From Candidatus Methylomirabilota bacterium (GTDB taxonomy: Bacteria; Methylomirabilota; Methylomirabilia; Rokubacteriales; CSP1-6), in NCBI GenBank assembly GCA_035764725.1, contig DASTYT010000027.1:1-37160 (forward strand): DNA of 37,160 nt, written 5' to 3'. The position numbers and the translations under genes are program-made. The notes under the pieces are model-generated. The model was not told the DNA's origin. It did not search any database and saw only the letters and a program-made list of their open reading frames with translations. Positions 24,763 to 33,739 of the stretch are shown here, piece after piece (the stretch's first letter is position 1; the number at the start of each line of letters is the position of its first letter).

Positions 24763-25925
24763 GCTGCGGCTCCCGCGGGCAACCAGCCCGCTACCAGGCG
24801 GCGCGTCTCCGCATCGACGGCCACGCAGGTCTCGAGATCGTCGAGCCGGCGCGGCGGCACGGTGTCAAGGGCCCGCGCGATCAGGGCCGGGATCTGCACG
24901 AAGCGGATGCGCCCGGAGAGGAAAGCGGCGACCGCGATCTCGTTGGCGGCGTTGAGCGCGACCGGCGCGACGCCACCCTCCACCAGCGCGCGGCGCGCGA
25001 GAGCCAGGCACGGGAAGCGGTCGGCGTCGGGCTCCTCGAAGGTCAGGGCGGCGAGCTTGGCGAGATCGAGCCGCTCCGCGGCGGCGGGGAGCCGGCCCGG
25101 ATAGGTGAACGCGTAGAGGATGGGAATGCCCATGTCGGCCACGCCGAGCTGCGCGATCACCGACCCGTCCACGTACTCCACCATCGAGTGGATGATGGAC
25201 TGCGGGTGCACGATCACCTGCACCTGCGCGGGCTCGAGGTCGAACAGCCACCGCGCCTCGATGATCTCCAGTCCCTTGTTCATGAGCGTGGCGGAATCCA
25301 CCGTGATCTTGGCGCCCATCTTCCACGTGGGATGGTTGAGCGCCTGCTCCACCGTGACGTGCTCGAGCTCGGCCTTGGACATGCGACGGAACGGGCCCCC
25401 CGAGGCGGTCAGGAGGATGCGGTGCACTTCCGAGCGGTTGTGGCCCACCAGGCACTGGAAGATCGCGCTGTGCTCGGAATCCACGGGGAGCATCGCCACT
25501 CCCCGCGCGCGGGCCGCGGCGGTCATCAGGGCGCCTGCCATCACCAGCGGCTCCTTGTTGGCGAGCGCCACCGTCTTGCCCGCCCGGATGGCCGCCATGG
25601 TGGGGAGCAGGCCCGCTCCGCCCACGATCGCGGAGAGGACGAGATCGGCGGGCAGCTCGCCGGCGAGCGCGGCGAGACCGGCCTCGCCGCGCAGGATCTC
25701 GGGGTGCGGGCGAGGCAGCAGGCGCGCCACCGCGTCCACCGCGGCGGGGTCGGCGAGGGCGAGCGCGCGCGGGCGATGCTTCAAGCAGAGATCCGCCACC
25801 AGCTCCGGGTTCGAGCCGCGCGCGGCCAGGCCTTCCACGCGGAAGTCGCCGGGGAACTGATCCACGAGCTCGAGCGCGCGGCGGCCGACCGAGCCGGTGG
25901 CGCCGAGGAGGATCAGCCGCTTCAT
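24759..25925 (-). CDS. dxr: 1-deoxy-D-xylulose 5-phosphate reductoisomerase
   Basis: Dxr converts DXP to MEP with NADPH, the committed step of the MEP isoprenoid pathway. The 388-residue protein has the NADPH-binding GATGSVG (8-14) and LANKEPLVMAG. Metal ligands are Asp149 and Glu151 in LPVDSEHSAIFQ and Glu220 in LMNKGLE, with SATLMNKGLEIIEA around it. The C-terminal helical domain contains ALNAANEIAVAAFL. The ATG at 25925 overlaps the cdsA stop (ATGA), and its end overlaps rseP likewise. Its product feeds the undecaprenyl chain made by the nearby UppS. Confidence 0.97.
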   Translation of the reverse strand: MKRLILLGATGSVGRRALELVDQFPGDFRVEGLAARGSNPELVADLCLKHRPRALALADPAAVDAVARLLPRPHPEILRGEAGLAALAGELPADLVLSAIVGGAGLLPTMAAIRAGKTVALANKEPLVMAGALMTAAARARGVAMLPVDSEHSAIFQCLVGHNRSEVHRILLTASGGPFRRMSKAELEHVTVEQALNHPTWKMGAKITVDSATLMNKGLEIIEARWLFDLEPAQVQVIVHPQSIIHSMVEYVDGSVIAQLGVADMGIPILYAFTYPGRLPAAAERLDLAKLAALTFEEPDADRFPCLALARRALVEGGVAPVALNAANEIAVAAFLSGRIRFVQIPALIARALDTVPPRRLDDLETCVAVDAETRRLVAGWLPAGAAA

Positions 25926-26782
25926 GACGCGCCCCGCACGTGGACGGCGTAGTAGAAGAGCACGGGCGTGTTGAAGAGCAGGCTGTCGATGCGATCGAGC
26001 ATGCCGCCGTGGCCGGGGATGAGGCGGCCGGTATCCTTCACCCCCACGCTGCGCTTGAGCGCCGATTCGACCAGGTCGCCCACCTGCCCCACCACGCCGA
26101 GCATCAGCCCCACGAGGACGGCTCCGGACAGGGGCAGCGCGGGGAAGAACCACGCCCGAGCGATCAGCGCGGCGACGACCGAGACCACGAGCTGGGCGGC
26201 GGCGCCCTCCACCGTCTTCTTGGGGCTGATCAGCGGGGCGAGGGCGTGCCGGCCGAGGGCCGAGCCCACGAGGTAGGCGGCGGTCTCGCCGAGCCACGTG
26301 ACCAACACGAGGAGCAGCACCCACTCCTTCCCGGCCTGGAGATCGCGCAGCCAGAAGGCATAGCCGAGCAGCCAGTTCACGTAGGCGATGCCGAACGCGG
26401 TCACCGTCATCCCTTGCCAGTCGATGTGTCCCTCGCGGGGCGGCCAGAGCATCGCGCAGAGCGTGAGCAGCAGCACACCGGTGAACGCGAAGCGCTCCGA
26501 GATGGGCAGGGCGAAGCTCGCCGTCACCAGGGTGCCGCCCACGAGCCCGAGGGCGCGGAAGACGCGGATGCCCGCTCGCTCGAACATGCCGGTGAGCTCC
26601 CACTGCCCCAGTGACGCCACCAGCACCACCGTCGCCCCGAACACCCAGATCGGCGCGCCCATCACGATCCACACGAACACGGGCAGGAGCACGAGCGTGC
26701 TCAGCCCCCGCTTGAGGAGCGCCGCTCCCCGCGAGGGCAGCGGCGCGTCGGCGGGGATGGGCACGCCGCTCGCTTCCGCCAT
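25922..26782 (-). CDS. cdsA: Phosphatidate cytidylyltransferase (CDP-diacylglycerol synthase)
   Basis: CdsA activates phosphatidic acid with CTP to CDP-diacylglycerol, the precursor of membrane phospholipids. The 286-residue protein has about seven or eight hydrophobic segments from residue 27 onward. Near the C-terminus it holds a full family signature: SALKRSVGVKDTGRL followed by IPGHGGMLDRID, with the metal-binding Asp and the HGG turn. WLGETAAYLVGSALGRH and SPKKTVEG also match. The ATG at 26782 shares one base with the uppS TGA (TGATG), and the end overlaps dxr by 4 bp. Confidence 0.96.
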   Translation of the reverse strand: MAEASGVPIPADAPLPSRGAALLKRGLSTLVLLPVFVWIVMGAPIWVFGATVVLVASLGQWELTGMFERAGIRVFRALGLVGGTLVTASFALPISERFAFTGVLLLTLCAMLWPPREGHIDWQGMTVTAFGIAYVNWLLGYAFWLRDLQAGKEWVLLLVLVTWLGETAAYLVGSALGRHALAPLISPKKTVEGAAAQLVVSVVAALIARAWFFPALPLSGAVLVGLMLGVVGQVGDLVESALKRSVGVKDTGRLIPGHGGMLDRIDSLLFNTPVLFYYAVHVRGAS

Positions 26783-27564
26783 CACACCCGCCCGAAACGG
26801 CGGTCGCGGCGCTGGTAGTCGGCGATCGCCACACAGAGGTCGCGCCCGCCGAAGTCGGGCCAGAGCGTGGGCGTCACCCACAGCTCGGTGTAGGCGATCT
26901 GCCACAGGAGAAAGTTCGACACGCGCATCTCGCCGCTGGTGCGGATCAGGAGATCGGGATCCGGCATGCCGTCGGTGTAGAGCACCCGCGACACCGCCGC
27001 CTCGTCGATCTCGCCGGGATCGCGCGCGCCGGCGCGCACCTCCTCGGCGAGCCGCCGCACCGCGTCCACCAGCTCGTCGCGCCCGCCGTAGTTCAGCGCG
27101 AGGACGAGGGTGAGGCCGGTGTTGGCGGCGGTCTCCGCCACCACGTGGTCCACGCGGCGCCGCACCCGCGCGGGGATCCCGTCGGCCCGGCCGATCACGC
27201 GGAATCGGACGTTCTTGGCCTGCAGATCGGGCAGCTCCCCGTCGATGGTCCGCTCGAGCAGGGTCATGAGGAACGACACCTCGTTCTCGGGACGCTGCCA
27301 GTTCTCCGAGGAGAACGCGTAGAGCGTGAGGAACTCCACACCCAGCTCGCCCGCCGCGCGCACCGTCTCGCGCACCGCCTTCACGCCCTGATGGTGTCCG
27401 GCCACGCGGGGCAGCCCGCGCCGGGTCGCCCACCGGCCGTTGCCGTCCATGATGATGGCGATGTGACGGGGGCGCGGGCGGGCCAGCACCCGCATGCGCA
27501 GCTCGTCTTCGGGAAGCCGCGAGAGATCGGTGACGGCCGCTCGGGAAGCGGGAGTGAACGCCAT
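26782..27564 (-). CDS. uppS: Undecaprenyl diphosphate synthase (cis-prenyltransferase)
   Basis: UppS extends farnesyl diphosphate with IPP to undecaprenyl diphosphate, the carrier lipid for wall and polysaccharide synthesis. With the start at the ATG 27564 the protein has 260 residues. Catalytic Asp40 lies in HIAIIMDGNGRWA; the FSSENWQRP loop and the C-terminal PDLLIRTSGEMRVSNFLLWQ block are intact. An in-frame ATG at 27657 would add 31 residues with no family match, and one at 27495 would give a shorter form. The chosen start lies just after a dyad and a possible -10 box, so a very short leader is possible. Confidence 0.94.
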   Translation of the reverse strand: MAFTPASRAAVTDLSRLPEDELRMRVLARPRPRHIAIIMDGNGRWATRRGLPRVAGHHQGVKAVRETVRAAGELGVEFLTLYAFSSENWQRPENEVSFLMTLLERTIDGELPDLQAKNVRFRVIGRADGIPARVRRRVDHVVAETAANTGLTLVLALNYGGRDELVDAVRRLAEEVRAGARDPGEIDEAAVSRVLYTDGMPDPDLLIRTSGEMRVSNFLLWQIAYTELWVTPTLWPDFGGRDLCVAIADYQRRDRRFGRV

Positions 27565-27576
27565 AACCTCGAATCT

Positions 27577-27593
27577 TACCGGAGGGACCGGTA
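27577..27593 (-). promoter_or_regulatory. Perfect dyad overlapping a possible -10 box just before uppS
   Basis: TACCGG and CCGGTA form a perfect inverted repeat with a 5-base centre. Its downstream arm overlaps TAAGAT, a possible -10 box (4 of 6), 8 bases before the uppS ATG at 27564. A transcript from there would be nearly leaderless. The -35 candidate at 17 bases (TGGCAG) is poor. The dyad could be an operator or a short RNA stem; which is unknown. Confidence 0.4.
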
Positions 27594-27663
27594 TGCTGCC
27601 AGCAAAAACACCTGTTTGGCGAGGCGCAGCCGCCGGCGAGCCGAGCGGATACACCATGCACTC

Positions 27664-27678
27664 CCGCGCGGAGCGCGG
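27664..27678 (-). other. Short perfect GC hairpin after frr
   Basis: CCGCGC and GCGCGG pair around a 3-base loop, 20 bases past the frr stop, in the 133-bp frr-uppS gap. No T-run follows on the minus strand, so it is not a convincing intrinsic terminator. In DNA of this GC content a 6-bp stem can arise by chance. The remainder of the gap contains only the uppS dyad. Confidence 0.3.
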
Positions 27679-27697
27679 CGCCGTGCCGTGCGTCTCA

Positions 27698-28255
27698 CTA
27701 GAGCGCGAGCACCTCAGCTTCCTTCTTCTTCGAGAGCTCGTCCACGCGGCCCACGAACTTGTCGGTCGTCTTCTGAATGGCGTCGTGGCCGCGACGCTCC
27801 TCGTCCTGGGACACCTTCTTGTCCTTGGCGAGGCCCTTCAGCTTGTCGTTGGCCTCGCGCCGGACGTTCCGGATCGCCACCCGGGCGTCCTCCGCGAACT
27901 TGTGCACGGTCTTGGCGAGCTGCTTGCGCCGGTCCTCGGTGAGGTTTGGCAGGGTGAGACGGATCACCTTACCGTCGTTGGCGGGCGTGAGGCCGAGATC
28001 CGACTTCGAGATCGCCTTCTCGATGTTGTGCATCTGGCTCGTGTCCCACGGCTGGATCAGCAGCGTCTTCGGATCGGGCACGGAGATGGAGGCCAGCTGA
28101 TTGATCGGCGTGATGTTGCCGTAGGCCTCGACGCGGAGCGAGTCGAGGAGCGCGGTGTTGGCGCGCCCCGTGCGCACCCCGCCGAACTCGCGGATGAGCA
28201 GATCCACCGCCGCCTGCATGCGCGTCTCCATGTCCTTGAGCAAGGCTTCGTGCAT
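27698..28255 (-). CDS. frr: Ribosome recycling factor
   Basis: RRF splits the post-termination ribosome together with EF-G. The 185-residue protein (same length as E. coli RRF) has the three-helix bundle sequence, with FGGVRTGRANTALLDSL, the Pro-rich turn, PWDTSQMHNIEKAI, LTEDRRKQLAK and ARVAIRNVRREAND. The ATG at 28255 is 5 bases after the pyrH stop with AAGGAG 8 bases upstream. The order rpsB-tsf-pyrH-frr is near universal in bacteria. Confidence 0.97.
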   Translation of the reverse strand: MHEALLKDMETRMQAAVDLLIREFGGVRTGRANTALLDSLRVEAYGNITPINQLASISVPDPKTLLIQPWDTSQMHNIEKAISKSDLGLTPANDGKVIRLTLPNLTEDRRKQLAKTVHKFAEDARVAIRNVRREANDKLKGLAKDKKVSQDEERRGHDAIQKTTDKFVGRVDELSKKKEAEVLAL

Positions 28256-28260
28256 GGCGC

Positions 28261-28995
<735 letters not shown>

Positions 28996-29598
28996 CTACG
29001 CGCCCTCGCCCACCTGGAAGCGCGCGAAGCGCTTGACCACGACGCGCTCGCCCATCTTCGCCGTGGCCTGGTCGACCATGTCCTTGATCCGCAGCTTGCC
29101 GGTGGCGTCGCGGATGAAGGGCTGGTCGAGCAGGCACTGCTCTGCGTAGAACTTGTCGAGCTTGCCCTCGATGATCTTGTCGAGCATCTGGGGGGGCTTC
29201 TTCTGGTCGGCCATCTGCTCGCGGTAGATCTCCCGCTCCTTCTCGATCACCGCCGCGGGCACGTGCTCGCGCGCGACGTACGACGGGTTGGCCGCCGCCA
29301 CCTGCATGGCGATGTCCTTCACGAGCTGCTGGAAATCCTCGGTGCGGGCCACGAAGTCGGTCTCGCAGTTGATCTCCACCAGCACGCCGATCTTCGCCCC
29401 GGGGTGGATGTAGGCATGCACCACCCCGTCCTTGGCGTCACGGTGCGCCTTCTTGGCCGCGTCGGCGAGGCCTTTCTTCCGGAGAAACTCCACGGCGCCC
29501 GCGAGGTCTCCCTGGGAGGAGTCCAGCGCGGCCTTGCAGTCCATCATTCCCGCTCCGGTACGCTCCCGGAGCTCCTTCACCATCTCGGCGGATGCCAT
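28996..29598 (-). CDS. tsf: Elongation factor Ts, short form
   Basis: EF-Ts recycles EF-Tu by catalysing GDP release. The 200-residue protein has the N-terminal UBA-like domain with RTGAGMMDCKAAL and FLRKKGLADAAKK, then VLVEINCETDFVAR in the core, and a C-terminal helical region. It is shorter than the 283-residue E. coli factor because the second core subdomain is reduced, a form common in many other phyla. The ATG at 29598 follows rpsB by 25 bp, with AGGAG 10 bases upstream. Confidence 0.96.
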   Translation of the reverse strand: MASAEMVKELRERTGAGMMDCKAALDSSQGDLAGAVEFLRKKGLADAAKKAHRDAKDGVVHAYIHPGAKIGVLVEINCETDFVARTEDFQQLVKDIAMQVAAANPSYVAREHVPAAVIEKEREIYREQMADQKKPPQMLDKIIEGKLDKFYAEQCLLDQPFIRDATGKLRIKDMVDQATAKMGERVVVKRFARFQVGEGA

Positions 29599-29623
29599 GC
29601 GGGTCGGTCTCCTCGATCCTGTC

Positions 29624-30400
29624 CTAGGCGCCGGGCTCGGCCGACGCGGTCATCTCGGCTTCCGTCACCACCGGCAGGTCCGGGGAGGCGGGAATCTCCT
29701 CCGACTCCTCCTTGGCCAGGGTGCCCCGCCCCTCGTTGATGGCGTCGGCCATGCGCGCGGTGATGAGCCGGACCGCGCGGATGGCGTCGTCGTTGCCGGG
29801 AATCGGGTAGTCGATGACGGTGGGGTCGCAGTTGGTGTCCACGATGGCCACGATGGGGATGGCCAGGCGCCGCGCTTCCTCCACGGCGATGTCTTCCTTC
29901 TTGGGGTCGATGATGAACACGGCGGACGGCAGCCGGTCCAGGTTCTTGATCCCCACCAGCGCCTTCTCGAGCTTCTCCCGTTCGCGCTCCAGCCCCAGGA
30001 CTTCCTTCTTGGGCAGGCGTTCGTACTCGCCGGTCTCCTTCATCTCGTCGAGCTTCTTGAGGCGCGCGATGGACTTCCGGATCGTCGCGAAATTGGTGAG
30101 GGTGCCCCCCAGCCAGCGGTGATTGACGTAGAACATCCCGCAGCGCGCCGCCTCCTCGAGGACCGCCTCCTGGGCCTGCTTCTTGGTGCCCACGAAGAGG
30201 ATCGAGCCGCCCTCGGCGGCGAGGTCCCGCATGAAGGCGTACGCCTCGCGGAACTTCTTGAGGGTCTTCTGCAGGTCGATGATGTAGATGCCGTTGCGCT
30301 CCCCGAAGATGTACTTCTGCATCTTGGGGTTCCAGCGCTTGGTCTGGTGGCCGAAGTGCACCCCGGCCTCCAGCAGCTCCTTCATGGTCAGCGCGGCCAT
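29624..30400 (-). CDS. rpsB: 30S ribosomal protein S2
   Basis: S2 joins the small subunit late, at the head-body junction. The 258-residue protein has [22 protein letters not shown] near the N-terminus (given here only as a landmark), [34 protein letters not shown], and [14 protein letters not shown]-terminal acidic tail of about 30 residues follows. The ATG at 30400 has AAAGGA and GGAG nearby. A 133-bp leader precedes it, with a GC hairpin at 30443-30458; in E. coli S2 represses its own mRNA through the leader, which may apply here. Confidence 0.97.
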   Translation of the reverse strand: MAALTMKELLEAGVHFGHQTKRWNPKMQKYIFGERNGIYIIDLQKTLKKFREAYAFMRDLAAEGGSILFVGTKKQAQEAVLEEAARCGMFYVNHRWLGGTLTNFATIRKSIARLKKLDEMKETGEYERLPKKEVLGLEREREKLEKALVGIKNLDRLPSAVFIIDPKKEDIAVEEARRLAIPIVAIVDTNCDPTVIDYPIPGNDDAIRAVRLITARMADAINEGRGTLAKEESEEIPASPDLPVVTEAEMTASAEPGA

Positions 30401-30442
30401 AGCTCCGTCCTTTCGGTTCGCCTCCGACCGTCGAGCGGCGGC

Positions 30443-30458
30443 GGCCCCGGGCGGGGCC
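30443..30458 (-). promoter_or_regulatory. GC-rich hairpin in the rpsB leader
   Basis: GGCCCC and GGGGCC pair perfectly around 4 bases in the 133-bp gap between argJ and rpsB, about 43 bases before the rpsB ATG. No T-run follows, so it is not an ordinary terminator. It could be part of an S2 autocontrol leader, but I found no further match and no good promoter in this gap; it may be chance in GC-rich DNA. Confidence 0.35.
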
Positions 30459-30533
30459 TTCCGCGCTCCCCCGTCCGGCCATTCCGGCGCGGCAGCGGGG
30501 ACCGAATCTCGCGGTCGTGCGTGGTGATACTGC

Positions 30534-31751
30534 CTACGTCGTGTACTTCGAGTTTAGCCGAACGTACTCCTCGGTGAGATCGGACGTCCACACCGAGTCT
30601 TCCCCGTGGCCCAGCCCGAGGTCGATCGTGATGCTGTACTCCGCGCCGCGCATGATGCCCTCGACGCGGTCCATCTTGACCCCGGCCCGCAGGGTCCCCT
30701 TCTCGACCAGGCGCTCCTCGCCGATCTGGATGCCCACCCGCTCGGGGGCGATCCGCGCCGCCGACTGCTTGCCGAGCGCCATCATGATGCGGCCCCAGTT
30801 GGGATCGGCGCCGCAGATGGCGGTCTTGACCAGCGGCGAGTTGGCCACGCTGCGCGCGGCGATGAGGGCCTCACGGCGCGTCCGCGCGCCCGTCACCCGG
30901 ATCTCCACGAGCTTGGTCGCGCCCTCGCCGTCCTGCACGAGCATGCGCGCCAGCCGCCCGGCCACCGCCTCCAGGGCGGAGCGGAACTGGGCGAGCCCGC
31001 GGCCGCCGCGCTCCAGCGGCGCGTTCTCCGCGAGGCCGTTGGCGAGCACCGCCACCGTGTCGCTGGTGGACTCGTCGCCGTCCACGGTGACGCGGTTGAA
31101 GGAGCGGTCCATCGCGCGCCGTAGCGAGGTCTGCAGCGCGTCGGCTGCGATCACCGCGTCGGTGGCCAGGAAGCAGAACATCGTGGCCAGGTGCGGCTCC
31201 AGCATGGCCACGCCCTTGGCGATGCCCCCCATCGTCACCGGGCGGCCGCCGATCTCCACGCGGAGGGCGGCCTCCTTGGCGATGGTGTCGGTGGTCATGA
31301 TCGCCTCGGCGGCACTGCGGCCCCCCTGGGGCGAGAGCGCCTTCACCAGCTTGGGCAGCGCGGGACGCACCTTGTCCATGGGCATCGGCTGCCCGATGAC
31401 GCCGGTGGCGGCGATGAGCACGCGCTGCGCCGGGATGCGCAGATGCTCGGCCACGATCTTGGTCATCTCGCGCGCGTCCCGCACCCCCTGCTCGCCCGTG
31501 CACACGTTGGAACAGCCCGACGAGGCCACGATGGCCTGGGCCTGTCCGCCCTTGATGTGGTCGCGTGAGACCTGCACCGGGGCCCCCTTCACCTGATTCG
31601 TGGTGAAGACGGCGGCGGCGCGCGCGGGCGACGAGGAGTAGATGAGGGCGAGGTCCTTCTTCCCGCTGGGCTTGATGCCGGCGGTGATCCCGGCGGCGAG
31701 AATGCCGGGGACGGCGGTGATGCCGCCCTCGAGCCACTGGAAGTTGCTCAT
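30534..31751 (-). CDS. argJ: Glutamate N-acetyltransferase / amino-acid acetyltransferase
   Basis: ArgJ moves the acetyl group from N-acetylornithine to glutamate in the cyclic arginine pathway; some members also use acetyl-CoA. The 405-residue precursor is expected to cut itself before Thr190, in the segment [19 protein letters not shown], giving alpha and beta chains with Thr190 as nucleophile. The oxyanion-hole ATGVIG (115-120) is present, and the C-terminus [12 protein letters not shown] matches the family. The usual SGNANACTG appears as SGCSNVCTG. The ATG at 31751 is 16 bases after argC. Whether it is mono- or bifunctional cannot be decided here. Confidence 0.95.
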   Translation of the reverse strand: MSNFQWLEGGITAVPGILAAGITAGIKPSGKKDLALIYSSSPARAAAVFTTNQVKGAPVQVSRDHIKGGQAQAIVASSGCSNVCTGEQGVRDAREMTKIVAEHLRIPAQRVLIAATGVIGQPMPMDKVRPALPKLVKALSPQGGRSAAEAIMTTDTIAKEAALRVEIGGRPVTMGGIAKGVAMLEPHLATMFCFLATDAVIAADALQTSLRRAMDRSFNRVTVDGDESTSDTVAVLANGLAENAPLERGGRGLAQFRSALEAVAGRLARMLVQDGEGATKLVEIRVTGARTRREALIAARSVANSPLVKTAICGADPNWGRIMMALGKQSAARIAPERVGIQIGEERLVEKGTLRAGVKMDRVEGIMRGAEYSITIDLGLGHGEDSVWTSDLTEEYVRLNSKYTT

Positions 31752-31767
31752 GAGGCCTGCCGGCCGC

Positions 31768-32817
31768 CTACGGATACACGGGGGGCGCTTCGAGCCCGCT
31801 CCGCTCGTCCCACCCCATCATCACGTTCAGGTTCTGGATGCCATTGGCCGACCCGCCCTTGCCGAGATTGTCGAGCGCGGAGACGCAGACCGCCCGCCGC
31901 GTGCGCGGGTCCGCGACGACGGTGACGTCGCAGAAGTTCGAGCCCACGATGTGCCGCGTGGTCGGCCGCTCCCCCTCGGGCAGCACGCGCACGAAAGGCT
32001 CGCCCGCGTAGAACTCGGTATAGAGGGCGACGAGATCCGCGGTGCTCACGCTCTTGGTCAGGGGCACCGACGCGGTGGTGAAGAGGCCGCGGTTCAGCGG
32101 GACCAGGTGCGGCGTGAAGGCCACCAGCACCGGGGCGCCGGCCAGGGCCGACATCTCCTGCTCCATCTCCGGCGTGTGGCGGTGGGTGGCCATCCCATAG
32201 GCCTGCACGTTCTCGTTCGCCTCGGTGAAGAGGTACATGGGGTCGATCTTCCGTCCCTGGGCGCCCGCCCCCGTCACGCCCGACTTGCCGTCGACGACGA
32301 TGCCCTCGCGCGCGCCGAGCCCGCTCTTCATGAGCGGCGCGGTGGCGAGGATCGCGCCCATGGGATAGCAGCCCGGGGAGGCGACCAAGCCGGCCTGGGC
32401 CACCGCCTTCCGGTGCAGCTCGGGCAGCCCATACACCGCCTCGGCGAGGCCGGACGCGTCGATGTGCGGCGCCTTGTACCACGTGGCGTACAGCGAGGCG
32501 TCGCGCAGCCGGTAGTCGGCGGAGAGGTCGATGACCTTTCGCCCCTGCCGGCGTAGCACGGGCACCGCGCGCTGCGACTCCATGTGGGGCAGCGCGAGGA
32601 AGACCAGGTCCGCGTCGGCGGCGAGGCGCTCCGCGTCGACCTCCTGGAACACGAGCGGCGACAGCCCTCGGAAGTGCGGATACACCGTGTCGAGCCGCTC
32701 GCCGGCCAGGCGCTCGGAGGTGACGGCGGTCAGCTGCACCTTGGGATGGACGGAGAGCAGACGCAGCAGCTCCGCCCCCATGTACCCGCTCGCTCCCGCG
32801 ACGGCGACGCGCAGCAT
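31768..32817 (-). CDS. argC: N-acetyl-gamma-glutamyl-phosphate reductase
   Basis: ArgC reduces N-acetylglutamyl phosphate to the semialdehyde with NADPH, in arginine synthesis. The 349-residue protein has the Rossmann loop GASGYMGAELLRLL (8-21), the catalytic Cys150 in VASPGCYPMGA, GKSGVTGAGAQGR, and HTPEMEQEM. The DNLGKGGSANGIQNLN block near the C-terminus is typical. The ATG at 32817 lies 11 bases after the rpsI stop, with AAGGAG 8 bases upstream, so it is likely cotranscribed with rplM-rpsI. Next comes argJ, the only other arginine gene here. Confidence 0.97.
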   Translation of the reverse strand: MLRVAVAGASGYMGAELLRLLSVHPKVQLTAVTSERLAGERLDTVYPHFRGLSPLVFQEVDAERLAADADLVFLALPHMESQRAVPVLRRQGRKVIDLSADYRLRDASLYATWYKAPHIDASGLAEAVYGLPELHRKAVAQAGLVASPGCYPMGAILATAPLMKSGLGAREGIVVDGKSGVTGAGAQGRKIDPMYLFTEANENVQAYGMATHRHTPEMEQEMSALAGAPVLVAFTPHLVPLNRGLFTTASVPLTKSVSTADLVALYTEFYAGEPFVRVLPEGERPTTRHIVGSNFCDVTVVADPRTRRAVCVSALDNLGKGGSANGIQNLNVMMGWDERSGLEAPPVYP

Positions 32818-32828
32818 GAACCGACTCC

Positions 32829-33227
32829 TTACCGCTTCGAGTACTGGAACTTCGACCGGGCGCCGGGCTGGCCGTACTTCTTCCGCTCCTTCATCCGCGG
32901 ATCGCGCGTGAGGAGGCCTGCGCGCTTGAGGGCCTGGCGCAGCTGCAGGTCGAACTCGAGCAGCGCGCGGGCGATGCCGTGGCGCACCGCGCCCGCCTGG
33001 CCCGTCGGGCCTCCGCCGCCCACGTTGATGTTGGCGTCGAACTGCCCCAGGGTGTTGGTGAGCTGGAGAGGCTGGCAGATGATCATGCGCAGCGTCTCCC
33101 GCGGGAAATAGTCCTCGAAGGGCCGCCGATTGACGCGGATCGCGCCCGAGCCAGGCCGGAGCCAAACGCGCGCCACCGAGGTCTTCCGCCGGCCGGTGCC
33201 GTAATACGTGCTCGCCGATGCTGCCAT
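32829..33227 (-). CDS. rpsI: 30S ribosomal protein S9
   Basis: S9 lies in the head of the small subunit; its C-terminal tail reaches the P-site tRNA. The 132-residue protein has [19 protein letters not shown], then [39 protein letters not shown] and the tail [20 protein letters not shown] with the terminal QYSKR. The last residues, Ser-Lys-Arg, are the conserved P-site contact. The ATG at 33227 lies 8 bases after rplM with AAGGAG before it. A seven-residue extension (MAASAST) precedes the core. Confidence 0.97.
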   Translation of the reverse strand: MAASASTYYGTGRRKTSVARVWLRPGSGAIRVNRRPFEDYFPRETLRMIICQPLQLTNTLGQFDANINVGGGGPTGQAGAVRHGIARALLEFDLQLRQALKRAGLLTRDPRMKERKKYGQPGARSKFQYSKR

Positions 33228-33235
33228 AGGACTCC

Positions 33236-33682
33236 TTACTTGCTCGTGCGCCCCGCCGCGGCCAGCGGCTCGGGCTTCTGGGCGGCGTGCGGATGATCCG
33301 CGCCGCGATAGACCTTGAGCTTCTTGGACATCGCCCGGCCGAGGCGGCCCTTGGGCAGCATGCCCTGCACCGCCCACTCGATCACGCGCTCGGGATGGGT
33401 CCGGATCATCTTGTCGGCGCTCACCTCGCGCAGGCCCCCGATGTACCCGGTGTGCCAGCGATACATCTTCTCCGTCATCTTCCGCCCGGTGAGCTGCACC
33501 TTCTCGGCGTTGATCACGACCACGTGATCACCCACGTCGAGGTGGGGAGAAAACGTCGGCTTGTGCTTGCCGCGCAGGATCGTGGCGACCTGTGTGGCGA
33601 GGCGCCCCAGCACGCGGCCCTCGGCGTCCACCAGGAACCACTTCCGGTCGGTCGACTCTTCCTTCGGCATGACGGTCGGCAT
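33236..33682 (-). CDS. rplM: 50S ribosomal protein L13
   Basis: L13 is an early-assembly protein of the large subunit. The 148-residue protein has [53 protein letters not shown] and [21 protein letters not shown], all family blocks. Two ATGs, at 33682 and 33670, are possible. I prefer 33682, since it sets the Trp at residue 15 as in E. coli and lies close behind GGGAGGAG. A strong-looking promoter precedes it. It opens the rplM-rpsI pair that leads the long cluster. Confidence 0.96.
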   Translation of the reverse strand: MPTVMPKEESTDRKWFLVDAEGRVLGRLATQVATILRGKHKPTFSPHLDVGDHVVVINAEKVQLTGRKMTEKMYRWHTGYIGGLREVSADKMIRTHPERVIEWAVQGMLPKGRLGRAMSKKLKVYRGADHPHAAQKPEPLAAAGRTSK

Positions 33683-33710
33683 GACTCCTCCCTGAAATCG
33701 GCAACACGTC

Positions 33711-33739
33711 ATGTTAGGGGCCGACCCAATTTCTGTCAA
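33711..33739 (-). promoter_or_regulatory. Strong sigma-70-type promoter of rplM-rpsI, overlapping the nth stop
   Basis: A perfect -35 TTGACA (33734-33739) is followed after exactly 17 bases by TAACAT (33711-33716, 4 of 6 to TATAAT). The nth stop codon TGA lies inside the -35 box. A transcript would start near 33704 and have a leader of about 22 bases before rplM. It is the best promoter match in the window, as suits a ribosomal protein operon. No leader fold for autocontrol by L13 fits this space. Confidence 0.75.

Noticed and set aside
27577..27610. A sigma-54 promoter (TGGCA...) before uppS
   Set aside because: The TGGCAG has no matching GC element with TTGC at the right distance.
27565..27657. 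A longer UppS with 31 more residues from the ATG at 27657
   Set aside because: The extension has no family counterpart and would run over the dyad; the start at 27564 gives the normal N-terminus.
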